Shown: positions 1-13,500 of the stretch, piece after piece | Numbering within the stretch: position 1 is the stretch's first letter | How the letters are laid out: each line of letters starts with the position of its first letter | Source of the DNA: Tubiluchus corallicola | Lineage: Eukaryota > Priapulida > Priapulimorpha > Priapulimorphida > Tubiluchidae | DNA length: 64,000 nucleotides | NCBI GenBank assembly: GCA_030141605.1 | Contig: JAQGDQ010000012.1 | Location: 1,072,359 to 1,136,358, forward strand | Reading direction: 5' to 3' | The notes under the pieces: generated by a model | Told to the model about the DNA's origin: nothing | Database searches by the model: none | The model's input: only the letters and a program-made list of their open reading frames with translations | Position numbers and translations under genes: made by a program

Positions 1-122
1 ACTAAAGTTGTATGATGATATATCCACAGTTATGCATTTTAGGGTGCCAACCAACTTTTGTCTGCTAGAAAAGATCACGTTTGGCAATATGTTGATTTAT
101 TGATGACTCATACTGTTTTCAG

Positions 123-290
123 GGTATAGGAGAACCTCCACTGTTACTGGGTTCATCTGCATTCTTTGCCATAAGGGACGCCACGTTTTGCGCAAGGAAG
201 GATGCAGGTTGCAAAGACGACATCAGTTTTCATCCCCCGGCAACTGCTGAGAAAATATGCATTTCATGCGGCACGAATTTGAAAGTTTAA
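123..290 (+). CDS. XDH-like: Xanthine dehydrogenase/aldehyde oxidase, last coding exon (gene enters from the left)
   Basis: The exon opens after an AG acceptor at 121-122 and reads 55 codons to TAA at 288-290. It starts GIGEPPLLLGSSAFFAIRDA and ends in a HPPATAEKICISC segment. In the molybdenum-dependent hydroxylases (xanthine dehydrogenase, aldehyde oxidase) the C-terminal end of the molybdopterin domain carries the same order: a V/IGEPPL-FLG motif with the catalytic glutamate of the active site, then an FFAI-DAI helix, then a D-PATPERI segment shortly before the stop. XDH oxidises hypoxanthine and xanthine to uric acid in the cytosol. Only this exon lies in the window, so XDH and aldehyde oxidase cannot be separated with certainty. 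The family call is strong. Confidence 0.88.
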   Translation, partial: GIGEPPLLLGSSAFFAIRDATFCARKDAGCKDDISFHPPATAEKICISCGTNLKV

Positions 291-859
291 AAATTAGTTA
301 AGTGACTTGGTATCGTGCAAAATTATCTTTTGCTTTTTCTTTGGGAACATAATTGAAAAGCTTTGACTAATATGTTGTTTTATGTAATAGTTTGATAATT
401 TAGTACATATTCAGAAACTGCAAAAATTTAGTTTTGGCTAGTATAAAGCTAAATACTGACAATAGGAATTCATCTGAAAAAAGGATGTGAATAGTGTGAC
501 TGTGTTGACTTCTGTTCGTATTTCCATTAGGTGCAGCACGGAGACTTATTTTAGTAAGCATTCATGTGTTAAGTTTTAAGACCAAATTCTTATAGATTTC
601 ATTTGCTGATTTGCATTCATAAACTTTTAACTTTACAACCATTTATTAGTCAGCTGAATCTGTCGTATCAGATCCTATTTTTGCTTTGATACCATGCTGT
701 AAAGTAGATCGGTTACAAAGTATGTATGACAAGTGGTTATAACGAAGTAGCTAGTGCTGAATAGGGCCTAGTAATGCACAATAGCTTGTTAATTAATAGC
801 ATGTTAAACTTTGTTCAGTTTTAATTGTTACACTATACATCTTTAAAAGTAGTAGCATG

Positions 860-865
860 AATAAA
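860..865 (+). terminator. Possible polyadenylation signal AATAAA for the XDH-like gene
   Basis: AATAAA lies 570 bases after the XDH-like stop, with a second AATAAA-type hexamer directly behind it, in AT-rich DNA. It is the first doubled signal on this strand. In such AT-rich sequence chance occurrences are common, so this is only a candidate. Confidence 0.3.
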
Positions 866-2415
866 ATAAAAAATAGGTTAGTTTTGCATTTTTAGCAGAT
901 TATTTTTTACACCTTTTTTATTGCGATAAGAGGGCTAGTTTAAAAAGTGAAATGTATTTCTTTATCATTATTAGTCTGCTGAATTTATTGTTGTGATTCA
1001 TAGCAAGAGAAAGTTTATTTTTAAATGTTTTATGAAATTATATATAGTATATGCAAACTAGGAGATTGTTATTTAGTTTTCTTTGTGACAAGATGTACCA
1101 TTAAATACTTATTTTTACAATTGTTAAAAAATCAGACACATGAATAGTTATTTATCAGCTAATAAAATAAATAAGACAACTGTTACTAATGATTGTGTGT
1201 TTATGAATTTCAGCCAGTTAAGATGACCTACAAAACTGTGGTTTTTATCCTTTCAATTAATACTGGTAACAATACTGATGACAGTTATGTGCAAATCTGT
1301 ACATGTATACTTGATTATTCATTTCTGTTCAACTAAAATGAACTGCATTGCAGTTGTCATGGAAACGAGATTCAGTGAACTGCAAAATATCATTAATTTT
1401 GATAATGTGCAAGATATTTCAGGCATTGATCTGATGCACTGCAACTTCCACTGCTCTGGTTACCATAGCAACACATCCACTTGTAATGAATTATTGCAGT
1501 TTAGTTATCAAGGATTCATGTGGCACTATAGCTGGTCAACATTGCATTCGGTCACTGGCGTTATGTCAACAGTACAGAATGCTGACAAATGCAGTAAATT
1601 TACAGTTTTTACTTAATAACTGTATATGTGCAATATAAGGCAGCCATTTCAGTGTTACACTTGTGAACTAAAAACAATATTTATGGATTTTAATGGGCAA
1701 CATTTTATGGATATTAATGAACAATTGGACACATATCATAAGAGAGGGAGGGTTGGCCATCCAAAAAGAAAATGAAAGACATGCAGGCTCACACATAAAG
1801 AAAGAGATTTGGCTACATTTTGGAATTCTTTCTAAGTAATGCACATTGCTAAGTGTAAGTAGTATCTAATAAAAACGTAAATTAATAGGATGAGTAACAC
1901 AATATTTTTTTATGTTTTAATAGTGTTCCCAAAATTTTGTACTAACATTATCACATACCATTGATTATGTATACACCATAATTTACACTAATAAAAAAAA
2001 ATTCTTAAGCAAAATTTTACAAAATTATAATACTGTTGTAGAGATTTCCCTTTCTGGTTAATGACTGTGTTCTTGAAAGTTGTATTGTTATAAATATAAA
2101 GCACTGTATTTGTTATTTGAAACAGTCAATGAAGTCAGGTTTGTGTAAGCTGTAATATCACAGTACGTAGTAAGCTCAAACTGATTTCAGTCAGGATTAT
2201 AGAGGTGAAAACTGTTATCTGAAATCATTGCAATTTATGCCAAACCTGAAACTGGCATTGAAAAATTTGCTACTAAATACCAGTCTAATCTCAAGAACAA
2301 AACGGTACGTGTTAATGACTAAAACTGTACTCATCCATCATTCCAGCACAATTTTTTATGTAGCTCTCTAGCCACCCCAGAAACTATGAAGATGTAGACA
2401 ATGGTATACCAGTCT

Positions 2416-2527
2416 TACCAAATTGATCTTTCTTAGCATTTGCTGACCACACTTTTGCAGTAGTTGTTAAATCTACAAGAACTTAAGTACACATTAACTA
2501 CAGAACATCATTCAATATGTATTTGAA
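2416..2527. repeat. Dispersed 113-base repeat, copy A
   Basis: This stretch matches 5768-5880 in direct orientation with only about eight mismatches. It includes the shared run TTTGCTGACCACACTTTTGC. Copy A lies in the 3' flank of the ATF7IP-like gene; copy B lies inside one of its introns. Confidence 0.85.
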
Positions 2528-3225
2528 AGGTCACCGCTTCACATATTTACGTGAAGTGTTATAGTTTACTATATTATAGTAAAGTGTTTTGCATATTCAG
2601 ATTACTGGCGCATTTTATTTACAACTACATAGTACCCAAATCTAAAAACTGTAACATATGGAAGTACCACAAAAATGTTGTGCACCCTTGAATACTGGTC
2701 TATGAGCGAAACTAACACCAATAAATATTTATAAAAAACTATTTCAAACTAAAAATTTTACATTAGTTACTGAAGAAATATGTGAATGTTCCAACTAGGC
2801 TGAAACACATAGGAAAAATTCAAAATTAAGTAGCAGATGTATAACTGCTAAAAGAAAAAAACATAAATTATTCAGACACTTGTACCTGCTAAACTGGCCA
2901 TTAATATTCAGTGGAAGTTCAATAAATGATAAAAATGCACTACGTTTAATACGTTGGAACAAACTGCTCATTAAATAAACATTTAAAAAGTATCTCAAAA
3001 ATAACCTTCTAAATAACAGTTATAGTCAGCCAACAAAAAACCGGGTCAGAATTCTATAACTCCCCACACTTTTTAAGCTCATTTACAAGACATCAAACAC
3101 TGACTAAAATTTTATATTTTAAACTGAACATTTGAAATATATTTAGTGCTATATGAACAACAATATATAAGGAAGCTAGTGAATAAAAGGGCAAAATGTG
3201 GCAGGGTTATAGCATTAAAAAATGA

Positions 3226-3231
3226 TTTATT
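3226..3231 (-). terminator. Possible polyadenylation signal of the ATF7IP-like gene
   Basis: TTTATT on the plus strand reads AATAAA on the minus strand, 107 bases after the stop codon. A second overlapping copy follows. The position suits a short 3' UTR. Confidence 0.45.
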
Positions 3232-3337
3232 TATTTTTTAACTGGAAATTACAAAAATAAATGCAATTCTGAACTATAATATATTTACAATCCATTAACG
3301 ACATTAATGGTCAATAGTTACAAACGACAATAGAATT

Positions 3338-4539
3338 CTAGCTGCCTTTTCCGGAAAAAAATACAGCTCTTGGAGCACAGAATTTTCCCAGCCGACTATA
3401 ACAATCTTTGGCTCTGACAGCAAAGTAATACATGCGGCCGTCAACAAACTGTCGCAATGTGACAGCCATCGGAAGAGGTAATGCCTTGATGTCGGATATT
3501 TTTGTCCAAAGACTAGTGCTTGGTGCAGCTTCTGTGTCTTCATACGAGAAGATGTGATATGAAGAAATATTAGCATGTCTCAATGAGAGCTCCATGTCCC
3601 AGGTAAGAACCAGTCCTGAAAAGTTAATGGCAAAGTGTAGCTTATTATTGATACTTTTGCAATTACATGCTTCCAAAAAACTATAAGACAGCTCAGTTAA
3701 AAGACCACTTTGTAGTTATTTCTTCAACGGTAAAGTCCATTAAGCCCACAGCAAGAGAAAGCTGCCTGCCAAATTTATTGATTTAAAAATGGTTATCACC
3801 TCAAGCAAGTGAGAAAGTCCTTTTAATTTTTCGTTACCTTAACCTAAAAAAGCCCATAAAATAGAAGAAAAAACCCGTAGTTCGTCATCATTACATTCAT
3901 CAAAAAATAGATTGCTTAGCTTTCAAAACAATTGAACAAGAAAACTAATACAAAACTTCCTTCAATTCTCGCTTTAACAGCATACTGTTAAATAGTTATG
4001 GTTGTGCAAACAACACTGAATTTAAAAAAATATTATTACTGAACTTTGACAACTAAATCTTCATTAATTTTCAGAACTGCAGATATGTGGGGAAAATTGT
4101 TTGTCCACAATATGCCATTATTTCTTCTTTATGTCAGATACTTCCAATCATGGTATTTTATAAGTGTGTGCTTTCGGCAAATATCAGATATTCCTGCTAG
4201 AAATATAATGGACATAACAATTGTTCTGGTGTTCAGTTTTGTCTGAACCTCTTGCGACACATACTATAGAAATGATCCTTAAAAGTATGGTATTTATATA
4301 TATGTCGTTAAATATGTTACAGGTTGCTTCTCACATGAAATTAGCACAAAAGATATTTCTAATAGTCAATAGTCAACTGATAAAGTTATAGTCTGTAAAA
4401 AATAAAATAATTTTCTCTCACCATTGGCAACTTTTGAAATGGAAAGTTTCGGAGCTGGAGGTGGTAACTTAGTAGTTGATGCCATTACAGTTGGAGGTTC
4501 TGCCTCAGGAAGAGGTGCTGGGTGACGAATAGCTTGCAA
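3338..4539 (-). other. Exons encoding the C-terminal fibronectin type III domain of the ATF7IP-like protein
   Basis: Exon 11 (4539-4422) carries HPAPLPEAEPP and ends NG at the splice. Exon 12 (3615-3338) carries the domain body, WDMELSLRHA to FCAPRAVFF. The order HPAPLPE, then LxW, SYHIF, ALPLPMA, YYFAVRAKD, FGxFC is characteristic of the MCAF/ATF7IP C-terminus, which in vertebrates binds MBD1 and other partners. It is the best conserved part of the gene. Confidence 0.9.
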
Positions 4540-7500
4540 CTACAAGACAAACAGATCAAATAAAAACAAAAAAGTCACAGATAAACGAATAGTAAGATTA
4601 GGCTCCAATTACTAAATCTGTGACTGTCGATTTAAAAAATGAATGCTGATTTTCACTAATCGTCAAACTTAATCGCGATATAAAATCTCTGCTTTGGCAT
4701 ATTGTAATACGTGTAATCTGTTTTACAAGACCAGACAGTGTATTTTAAGCTTGATGGCCATGATATCAGTTAGTAAGTGACATGCTGTAATATTATGAAA
4801 GTTCTTTCATCGTCAAAAGAACAAAATAGCAAACTTGCTGCTATATTGTACCAATCACATTTGGGTATGCACATTTGGGAAAATGAATTTTTGATCTTTG
4901 ACCTTATCCTGAAGTCAATCACCTTCTCCTGGTGTTCATTCTGCAATAGCAAGTTTTACATATAGGACAGTGACCTGAGACTATCTGAGACATATTTCAT
5001 CAGTCATCAGTTAATCAACAAATTAGTCTCCTACTTCGCTGTTACATCGTGCAGCTGTAGTGTTGCTTATCTATGTACATGTTGGATTATGATCTTAAGT
5101 CGACCTTTTACTACGAGTATTGACCTCCATCAATACAGAACTTTGAGAAGCACTTACACAAACTTACCAAAGTTTGTGAAGTAAACGTTTGTGCCAGAGC
5201 TTGTCTAAAGCCTTGATTGTGTCAAGGGCTTTTAATCTTGCATACATGGTCTTACGTGCACTAAAGCTAATCTGCTCGATGATTACTAAAAATGCACTCT
5301 AGTCGCTGCATATCAGCAAGAAGGTCAGAACTGTCTACGTAACTTAGCAGACCTTCGTTTATAATACCTTTGAAGACTTTACTGATTTCATGCCATTGCT
5401 TTTACATGCAGAGACAAGTAAGCCAGTTCCCATGAATTAGCAAAAAATAAGCTGGTCATGCTGTTGTTGAAAGCACAGCCAGTATAAAAAACAGATGCAA
5501 GACAAAAGTCAAAAATAAATCACTATTCACTCATTAAAGTAATATTACCAGTATTTAATGTGGCTAATCATTTATGCTGATTTGATAAAATAGAACATTG
5601 TCATTATGTAGTACAACTTACCTGTGTCGATGATATCGTTCCAGGTTGGATTCTTGATGGCAGAAACTGGCGCACTTGATTCGGAGGAACAGAAAACAAT
5701 GAGGTCATGGATTGTTCAGAGGCAAATTGCTGTCTTTGATTTAGCAGAGCTGTAAAAAACAAATGCATACCAAACTGATCTTTCTTAGCATTTGCTGACC
5801 ACACTTTTGCAGTAGTTGTTAAATCTACAAGAACGTAAGTACACATTAACTACAGAATTTCATTCAACATGTTTTTGAAACAAAAACAAATGTATTATTA
5901 AGACAATTCATGTGAAATGGGGCTATGATTAAAAACACAAGTCTAATTCCTATTTTATTGTATATATTAATTTCACTGGTATATATATGGATATATAACC
6001 GACGAGGTTACAGCTCCGATGCCGACACCATTCTCGACGATCTAGACGTCAAATGAAACGTCTCCACTCGTAGGTTCACACCTGGGGGTTTATTTTTCGA
6101 ATTGGGCCCACCACCTTTTTTGACGGTTTTTCGCAAAAAATTGCAAGACTTATACCTCTCATTTCTAGAGAACGCGAACCTGCCGACGGTGGGGCTGGTA
6201 ATGCTTGAATAACCCATTCAACGGTGGAGGTAATAGTCATATTTAGATTTCACGGGAGGGCCACCAATGCCTGCTACATTCCCGGACCCAACCACGCAAA
6301 TTTTGCTGAAAACTGCTCAAACAGCCTCTAGAAAAACTCAATTTTTGCAACTGTTTGGGCATGTTGGGAAAAAATAAGCACACTCACAGAAAAAGGACGA
6401 AACGGTCTACAAAATGTTGAAGGTTTCACTAGGAGAGATGTCCACAAGATGAAAGGGAAGCATGTATTTCAAAGCTCTTTTTCAACCCCCCTGTGCTGCA
6501 CTCAATTTGGAACATCCTTTGGCTTTGAGTTTGAGAAATTTTGCGGCTGTTGTCACCCGTCGTTCTACAGTGTTATAGATTATACATGTAAGTTGTGTTG
6601 GACTATTATCATGTGAGAAGTGGCAAACAAAACTACGTAGAATGTCCGCGCATTATTGATCATTGATAAACAGTCTAAGAGCATTTATTATAGCACACAG
6701 TTTCGACTTTGCGGAAAATGTTTGGAATGGTTTTGTTGTGATGCTGTGCTGTTGGTGTTGGCGCTGTAGGTGTCGTTATCATTGCCGCCATCATCATCAT
6801 CATCATCGTGGTCATCAACAACATGATCACCATGTAAATTGGTGGACATGACGTGTTGTGCTAAAGATGGTGTGGTGCGGTGGTAGGGTGTGTGTGTGGT
6901 GTTAGTGGAATGGTGTGGGTGGTGTGGTGGGTGTGGTTTAGTGTGGTCTGGGTGACATGGTGTGTGTGGTTTGGTGGAGTGGTGTGGGTGGTAGGGTGTG
7001 GGTTATGTGGTGTAGGTAGTGTGGCATGGTGTGGGTGGTGTGATGTGGTATGTGGGTGGTGTGGTGCAATGTGGTGTGGGTTGTGTGGTGTGAGTGGTGT
7101 GGAAAGTGTGGGTGATGTAGTGTGGTTAGTGTGATGGGGTGGTATGGTGTGGGTGGTATGTTCATTTATGCACAAAATTCGTTAGTTACTAAGTAATATG
7201 CCTTGTTTGTAGGAGCGTTAAAACTTGCACGTTATTATATTGAAAGTTGTACTTGAAAAACAATCACAGTAGCATTAGTTAAAGCTTCAAAAGTGCAAAA
7301 ATTTCATGTTGTGTTTTGCAGCAAAAATGCACAAAAAACATTAGGAAACAACTAAAAAAGTTCGTCCATCAAAAAAAGTTATAGGAAACTTACTTGTCTG
7401 GTTGCTGCTGGTCCGTGAAGAAACTATAGGGAATGACGGTAAACTGCTTTGCATTAGATTCTTGGTAGCACCTAAACAAATCACAGAACATTATAATCAG

Positions 7501-10500
7501 AAACCACTCGAGCTGGGTTAATACAGTTTGACATACTGCAAGCTGCTATCTACTCTCCAGTACATTCTGCTCTACATCACAGGACTGGAATCTATCTCAT
7601 TATAAAAAACAACCCAAACTAAAATACTGTTATTGACAGAGGTGTCTCAGCATGTTAAGGTCCTTAATAAGACACATCCAGGGCAGTATTGAAACTACAC
7701 AGACGTGATTTCTGAGGTAATCATCAATCCTTTTTACAACAGGCTCAGTGTCACTTAACCTCAGTTGCCACGTAAAAACCACAAAAACTTCCTCTTGCAT
7801 GAGAGCGAGGTGGAGGTAGATTACGTAAATTTTGTAAAACTTTAACAGATCATGGTTTACAGCTTATTGTTTATAAGTACTCACTACATAAGAAACTGTT
7901 ATCAATAGGCACTGTACAAAGTGAATGACACATTAAAAAAATCACAATAAATTATGACAAAATCACCTAAAATCTAAAATATCAGATTAAATTATTACAA
8001 AAATGACAAAATCGTGTGAAAAGATCACCAATACAAAATTATAATATCACACTAGTAAAAAGTGTAAGCATAAAATCATAGATACATAAGCACATAGTAT
8101 TATATAGATACTATTATTATAAAAATGCTTGCAGAAATGGGTGAATCTTTAGTAGTTACTTAATTTTTTTTAACATTTGCAGCCAGTTTTAGATTCATAG
8201 GCAATTGGTATGTTCTATAAACACTAAAATTTCTGTCCCAAAATGTTAAATGCCTAGTTTTGGGTATCTTAAGATGTAGACTGCCAACAGATCTTAATGT
8301 ATATGTTGAAGTAATAAGCTGGAACATTTCTGTCAAAATTACTATGATGGTTCTTTTCCTTTTAGTGATTTAAAATTAAGAACAAGATTTTAAACTGTAT
8401 GCGATATTTAATTGGCAAGCAATGTAACTACTTGACAGCCAGAGTAATATGATCATATTTTGATGATTTTTAAACAGTGATGGCTGATGTGTTTTGAAAA
8501 CAATTTGTATAGATTTCACTAAGGTAGGAGGTAAACCAAAAAGTAAAGCACTGCTAGAATCTAAATACGATAGAACTGCTGTACAAATTATGTAGTTGTT
8601 AAATCATGAGATAAACAACAGCAAAATCTCATGACCTGTTCAGCTTAATATGAAACCATGCAACAAGAAACAGATACTTCCTTTTTCATTGATAAAGTAT
8701 AGTCCAACCAGTACTTCATTCCTGTATTCATTTCAGTAAAATTAGTATCAACTCGAATTTGATATGACGTACTTTTTCAATCGTTTTTACATCCTGTGAT
8801 GATAGCTTCCCTCTTAAAGTCATCTTTAGTCTGCTGCTTTTGCCCATCCAGCTTTTAATGTCAGCAAGGCATAATTCCATTTGATAAGCAACATTATTAA
8901 GATTAACAGAAATAAGAATAACTTGCAAAAAACAACAACTTGCCACACTCACTTGTTTCATTGGCACTAGGTGGCTGTGACTTATGCGCAGAATTGGAAG
9001 ACCAGGTTGTGATGGAACTTTTACTAAATGAAGAAATTGTAGAATGCAACGGAGGTCTCCCGCGCTGGACCATCACATTTTGAGCTACAAATTATAAAAT
9101 GTTACGTTTTTACTTTAACCTTTCTGTACCACAAAAAACAACAAAATTGAAGCTCAGTTATCAAATAAATGTTATCAAATAAATTAACACTTAGAAATAG
9201 TGGGAAAGTGTGAAACTAGTTTTACCTGATGCACAGCTCCTGACTGAAGGTGATAGTGTTGACAATGTTGACGCTGAAACAAAAGATGTGTTACACCTAG
9301 CAGGGCTCATTTCTTGTAAAATCTCAATATCTTCATCACATGTCAAGTCTACGACATGTTTTTGTTCAGATTGCAATGTGGAAGCACGTATCATTTCAAC
9401 CGAAGAACGATCAGCCGGCAGTAACTGCTGTGAATTCTGCAAATTTGCACTCCCTTCATGGGGATGAGAACATACACTCATTTGCACATGTCTTGGCACA
9501 TCCTTTGATGGCCGATTTTGAGGTAAGGAAGTATTCAATGTAGTAGAAGTTTGTGCAATTTTAGCCAAAGAAATGGAAGCTGATGGTAACTGTTGTGATT
9601 TCTTTTGAGTGGCACTACGTGTATGAGAATGAATTAATGCACTCAATACAGGCGTATCCCTTGGTGACTGATACTGCAAAGAGGAAGCATTTGACAAATA
9701 GTGAGAAAGACCTTGAGTTTGGTTTGCTATTGCAGGAGCAGTTTTAAAGACATCTGAAGACTGCTTTGAGCAAGTCGATGATGATAATGCTTGTCGATTA
9801 CGTGTACCATTGTATGACTGAGTGTCTGCACTAATTTGCACGTTTTTCGATAGTTCAGTGAGAGACTCAATTCGAAATGTTTTTGCACCAGATGAAACGC
9901 CCAATGAGGAATTTGTAGTTTTTTGCTGAACTCTTGTATCTTCTAACTGGTGACCAATTCTTTGCGTTTGGCACTGTACAACATTTTTCGACTGGAATGT
10001 AGGTCTCGAACCTGTGCTTGGAAGAGTTTTAATCATAGAAGGCACCTCAGAAGCTGAAAGCTGCAGTGAATTTTTGTGCTTTGGAGCACATGAAAGTGAA
10101 TGGGTAGTTGTATCACTTTGCATGTTTTTTGGCAAATCCTTGGTGAGCATGCTAAAGCTATGTGAAGCACTCAAAGAGGAAGCACCTAGAGCTTCCTTTT
10201 GTTTAAATTCTTTAGTTTGGCTTTTGCTTTGTAATTCGCATGGAGCTTGCAACCTTAAACCTGGATTAGTTTTGATCACTTCGATAGCATCAATCGAAGA
10301 GTCTTCTGATCTTGCAAATTTTTGTCTATTGTTCATAATCATTACATTATTGGGAATATGCTTAGCTACACTATGTAATTCTTCAAGATTTTTTCCATTG
10401 TCCTCCATACTTGCTTTACTGTGAACTGGTGTTGCTATACTAAGATTAGGTGAATTTTTTGCATCCGAATCGAAAGACAGATCTTCAGACAATGGCGGGG

Positions 10501-13500
10501 CTGTTCCTGTACTACCTTGGACAGTTTGCTGAGATTTACACTGGCCACTAGCATCAAGTGGTTTATCATACTCAACACAATGGCAGTGATAAATTTGTTT
10601 AGGCTCAGTGCGGCTACAATGCTGAAGTGGATGGGAACTCTGAACCCAATTTTCAGGCAGTGGTGGAGCTTTTCCTTCACGATAACCTTGGGTAGTTTGC
10701 TGAAATTTACATTTATCATTAGATTTATTACATGCAGTACAACAAAAGTTAAAAATTCGTTGAGGCCCACTGCGGCTACAATTCAGGCAACTTTCACCCT
10801 GAGATTCTTGCCGATGTCGACTAACATCTTTGGAAGGGAGGTTATCACTTGCAAAGGTGTCCTGTTGGACAAGCCCAGAGTGAGTTGTTGTCAATTTGTC
10901 TTCAGCATGCTGATGAACCACATCATGCTGTTTATCTGCTGTTTGATTAGGTGGCTTTGGAATAACATGATTAGCTGGTAAATGATATTCTGCATCTGTA
11001 GATGTGACCATTTTAGCAAGCTGTTCCAAAATGTCTGATGCCTCTTTTGGTACAAAGCCAGCCTCTGCTTGCTTGAAATTTGAGATGCGTGCCTCTAGAA
11101 ATTTTGATTTTTCTTTCTGCGGGTGTGGCTTCACAATGGCATCCAAACCTGTAAGATGCATGCATATTAATTTTGCAATGCAAACTGACTAGGAACGTCT
11201 GATTTTCAACTTTTTTTGTCTTTCAAAAATATAATAAATTGATCAGCTAATCAGTCCATTCGTTAAAGCAAGTATGATTCTGCCGCTATTTTTATTTTGC
11301 CATTAGTGTAACAACTTAATAACATTTTGACTGTTAGAGTACCACATATCAAACTGAAACACCAATGTAAATGAAGGGAAAATATTCACCTTCAGATGTG
11401 TTGTACTGGGACATGTCCTCTTGCTCCCGCTTTACCTCAACTTTGATAGAATTTTCCAGATGGTCAGATTCTAAAATGATGGTAAAAAGTCAATCATTCT
11501 TCAAGTATTCACAACAGATTAGCAATTCATATTTTCTATTTACTGGCTGTCCATTGATTTGTAGATAACATGACCAACATCCACACTTGTTTATTCATCA
11601 ATCTGTCAGACCATTTACCTGGCTGAGCTTATGCAGTATGTCTCATATATGGTAGAAATATCAGTGCGCAAAACAAAATATGATAGAGCAATAATCGTTA
11701 ACACATGCTTTACATTCAAGAAGACAATTGTTCTAAATAACAGATTAAAACAAACAATCAGAATAAAAGCATATTTCATAGAGGGTTACACAGTATCGGG
11801 ACCAGGAGTACCACACCGGCAAATTTTTCATGCAATTGCACACTGGCACTCTGGCACTGCACATGGATCTTTCTGCATGTCTGCATGTGCGAAATTTAGT
11901 TGTCCTCTGTATCTTCCTACAAATGATCATTTTTCTGGTTAGCATTCCGTGTATGGCTACACGAAATTTTTATATACCTATACAAGTTATTGCTATGGTT
12001 ACATGTAGCATCTCTCTCTAATTATGAATTATGATGCTACAAGTCTCTCTCTCTCTCTCTCCCTCCCTCCCTCTCTTTCTCTCTCTCTTTTGCTTTCTCT
12101 CTCTCTCTACCTCTCCCTTCCTCCTTCCTTCTTTCTTTAACTCTTACTGCATTTTCTTGTTGGCAAATAAAGTCATGTTGTACCACCAGCCAAAGCACCA
12201 CAGGTCAAAGGATGACCGGTTAAAGGACAGCCACAGGCAAAAAACCATTAGTCAATCATTTACCCTGTATGACAAAGGACTAATGGCCAAAGAGCTGCTA
12301 AATAAAAGTTATTAGGCAACCCAAATGTCAACCGAAAAACCATTTGAGATACATTTTGCTTTGTGCAGAGATAATTATATTATGTGCAGAGGTTAAACTT
12401 AAACTGTAAAGTTCTGCATTGTTTATTTGTCAGTACAGTACCTTATATACACTAGACCAAAAGTGACTTCAAATGCACAAAAAAAATTTATGGACCGAGT
12501 AATTTGATGATGCTATAAATTTAAATTTTTGGCTTAACTTTATTAAGTTTAAAAAACAACTTTGAAGTAGTAGCTTATAAATTACAGATGTTTACAGTTT
12601 ATTCAAGCTAATATGCTCCCATTTGACTTGTAGTGAGAATAATGGTGACATGTGCAAACCAAGTCTCATCTTTAACTAGCCTTTCTTCAATAATTAACAT
12701 TAGACAAAAAGTACATGTCCTTTGGAGCCAAGGGTGCTAACACAACAACAAAGAAATTGTATCCACTGTATGACATACCTGAATGAAGTTTTGATTGCAA
12801 TGATGCAGGTGTATTATTTCAAAAACTGTCACTGATAAACATTAATTAAGATGAGACAGAGAGAGTAACGTTCTTCCTCACAACAAATACTGAAATGTTA
12901 AACGATTTCCCAGTACGACATGACTTGTTATTGTCTTCTTTTTAGAATTCCGACACGCGAGCAACAGCATGTTAAGTAGGCGACAATAATTAGGTGACAT
13001 CATCAGTTACAAAACGTGTTTTTATATTAAAAGTTCTCCCAAAAACTTTACCTTCAAACCTACTTAATAAAATGATTTTTCATTAATGCTTTTCGAAAGC
13101 GTCAGAACAACCGCTGGTGGTCCATTGTCCACCTGCCTAACTGGTGGTCCTTTGACCACTTTTATAATAATAAAAGTGATATTTTGTCCCTGGTTGTCCT
13201 TTGTCTGGTGGTCCTTTGTCCACAGCCAGATCAGACAGGAGTAACATTTTTATACCTTCCTCGCAATAAGTCACAAACATTGAAGCATTTCCCAATGACG
13301 ACAAATTATTTAGGATTGCCTTCTTTTTAAAATTCAAAAACACGCACACTGTATGTTAATCATGTAATTCACATGCAGTAGCTTGAATAATTATCAAACC
13401 TATGAAAAGCCAGCCACCACAATTATGCGAACACCATCTGTTACAAGATGATATTTTATATTGAAAACTCTCGAAAAAATCTATTCCTAAATCTACTTAA

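Larger units (their letters stand above)
291..3337. other. Intergenic space between convergent XDH-like and ATF7IP-like genes
   Basis: No coding exon is supported here on either strand. Open frames of 60-112 codons occur at 1278-1616 and 2795-2998 but show no family motif and no codon pattern. The stretch should contain the 3' untranslated regions of both genes. The only repeat recognised is the 113-base segment at 2416-2527, listed separately. Confidence 0.6.

Noticed and set aside
1278-1616. 112-codon plus-strand frame after the XDH-like gene
   Set aside because: It reads HFCSTKMNCIAVVMETRF-like composition with no domain, no splice signals in phase and no repeat support; most likely chance.
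6861-7175. His/Pro/Thr and Gly/Val/Trp frames over the GT-rich tract
   Set aside because: They are translations of a simple repeat on both strands.
9210-11192. Several plus-strand frames of 62-154 codons
   Set aside because: All are antisense shadows of the large ATF7IP-like exon.
12780-12835. Possible small exon of the ATF7IP-like gene (acceptor TATCAG, donor CAG-GTATGT on the minus strand)
   Set aside because: In the phase required by both neighbours it contains a TGA, and the flanking exons already join in phase without it.
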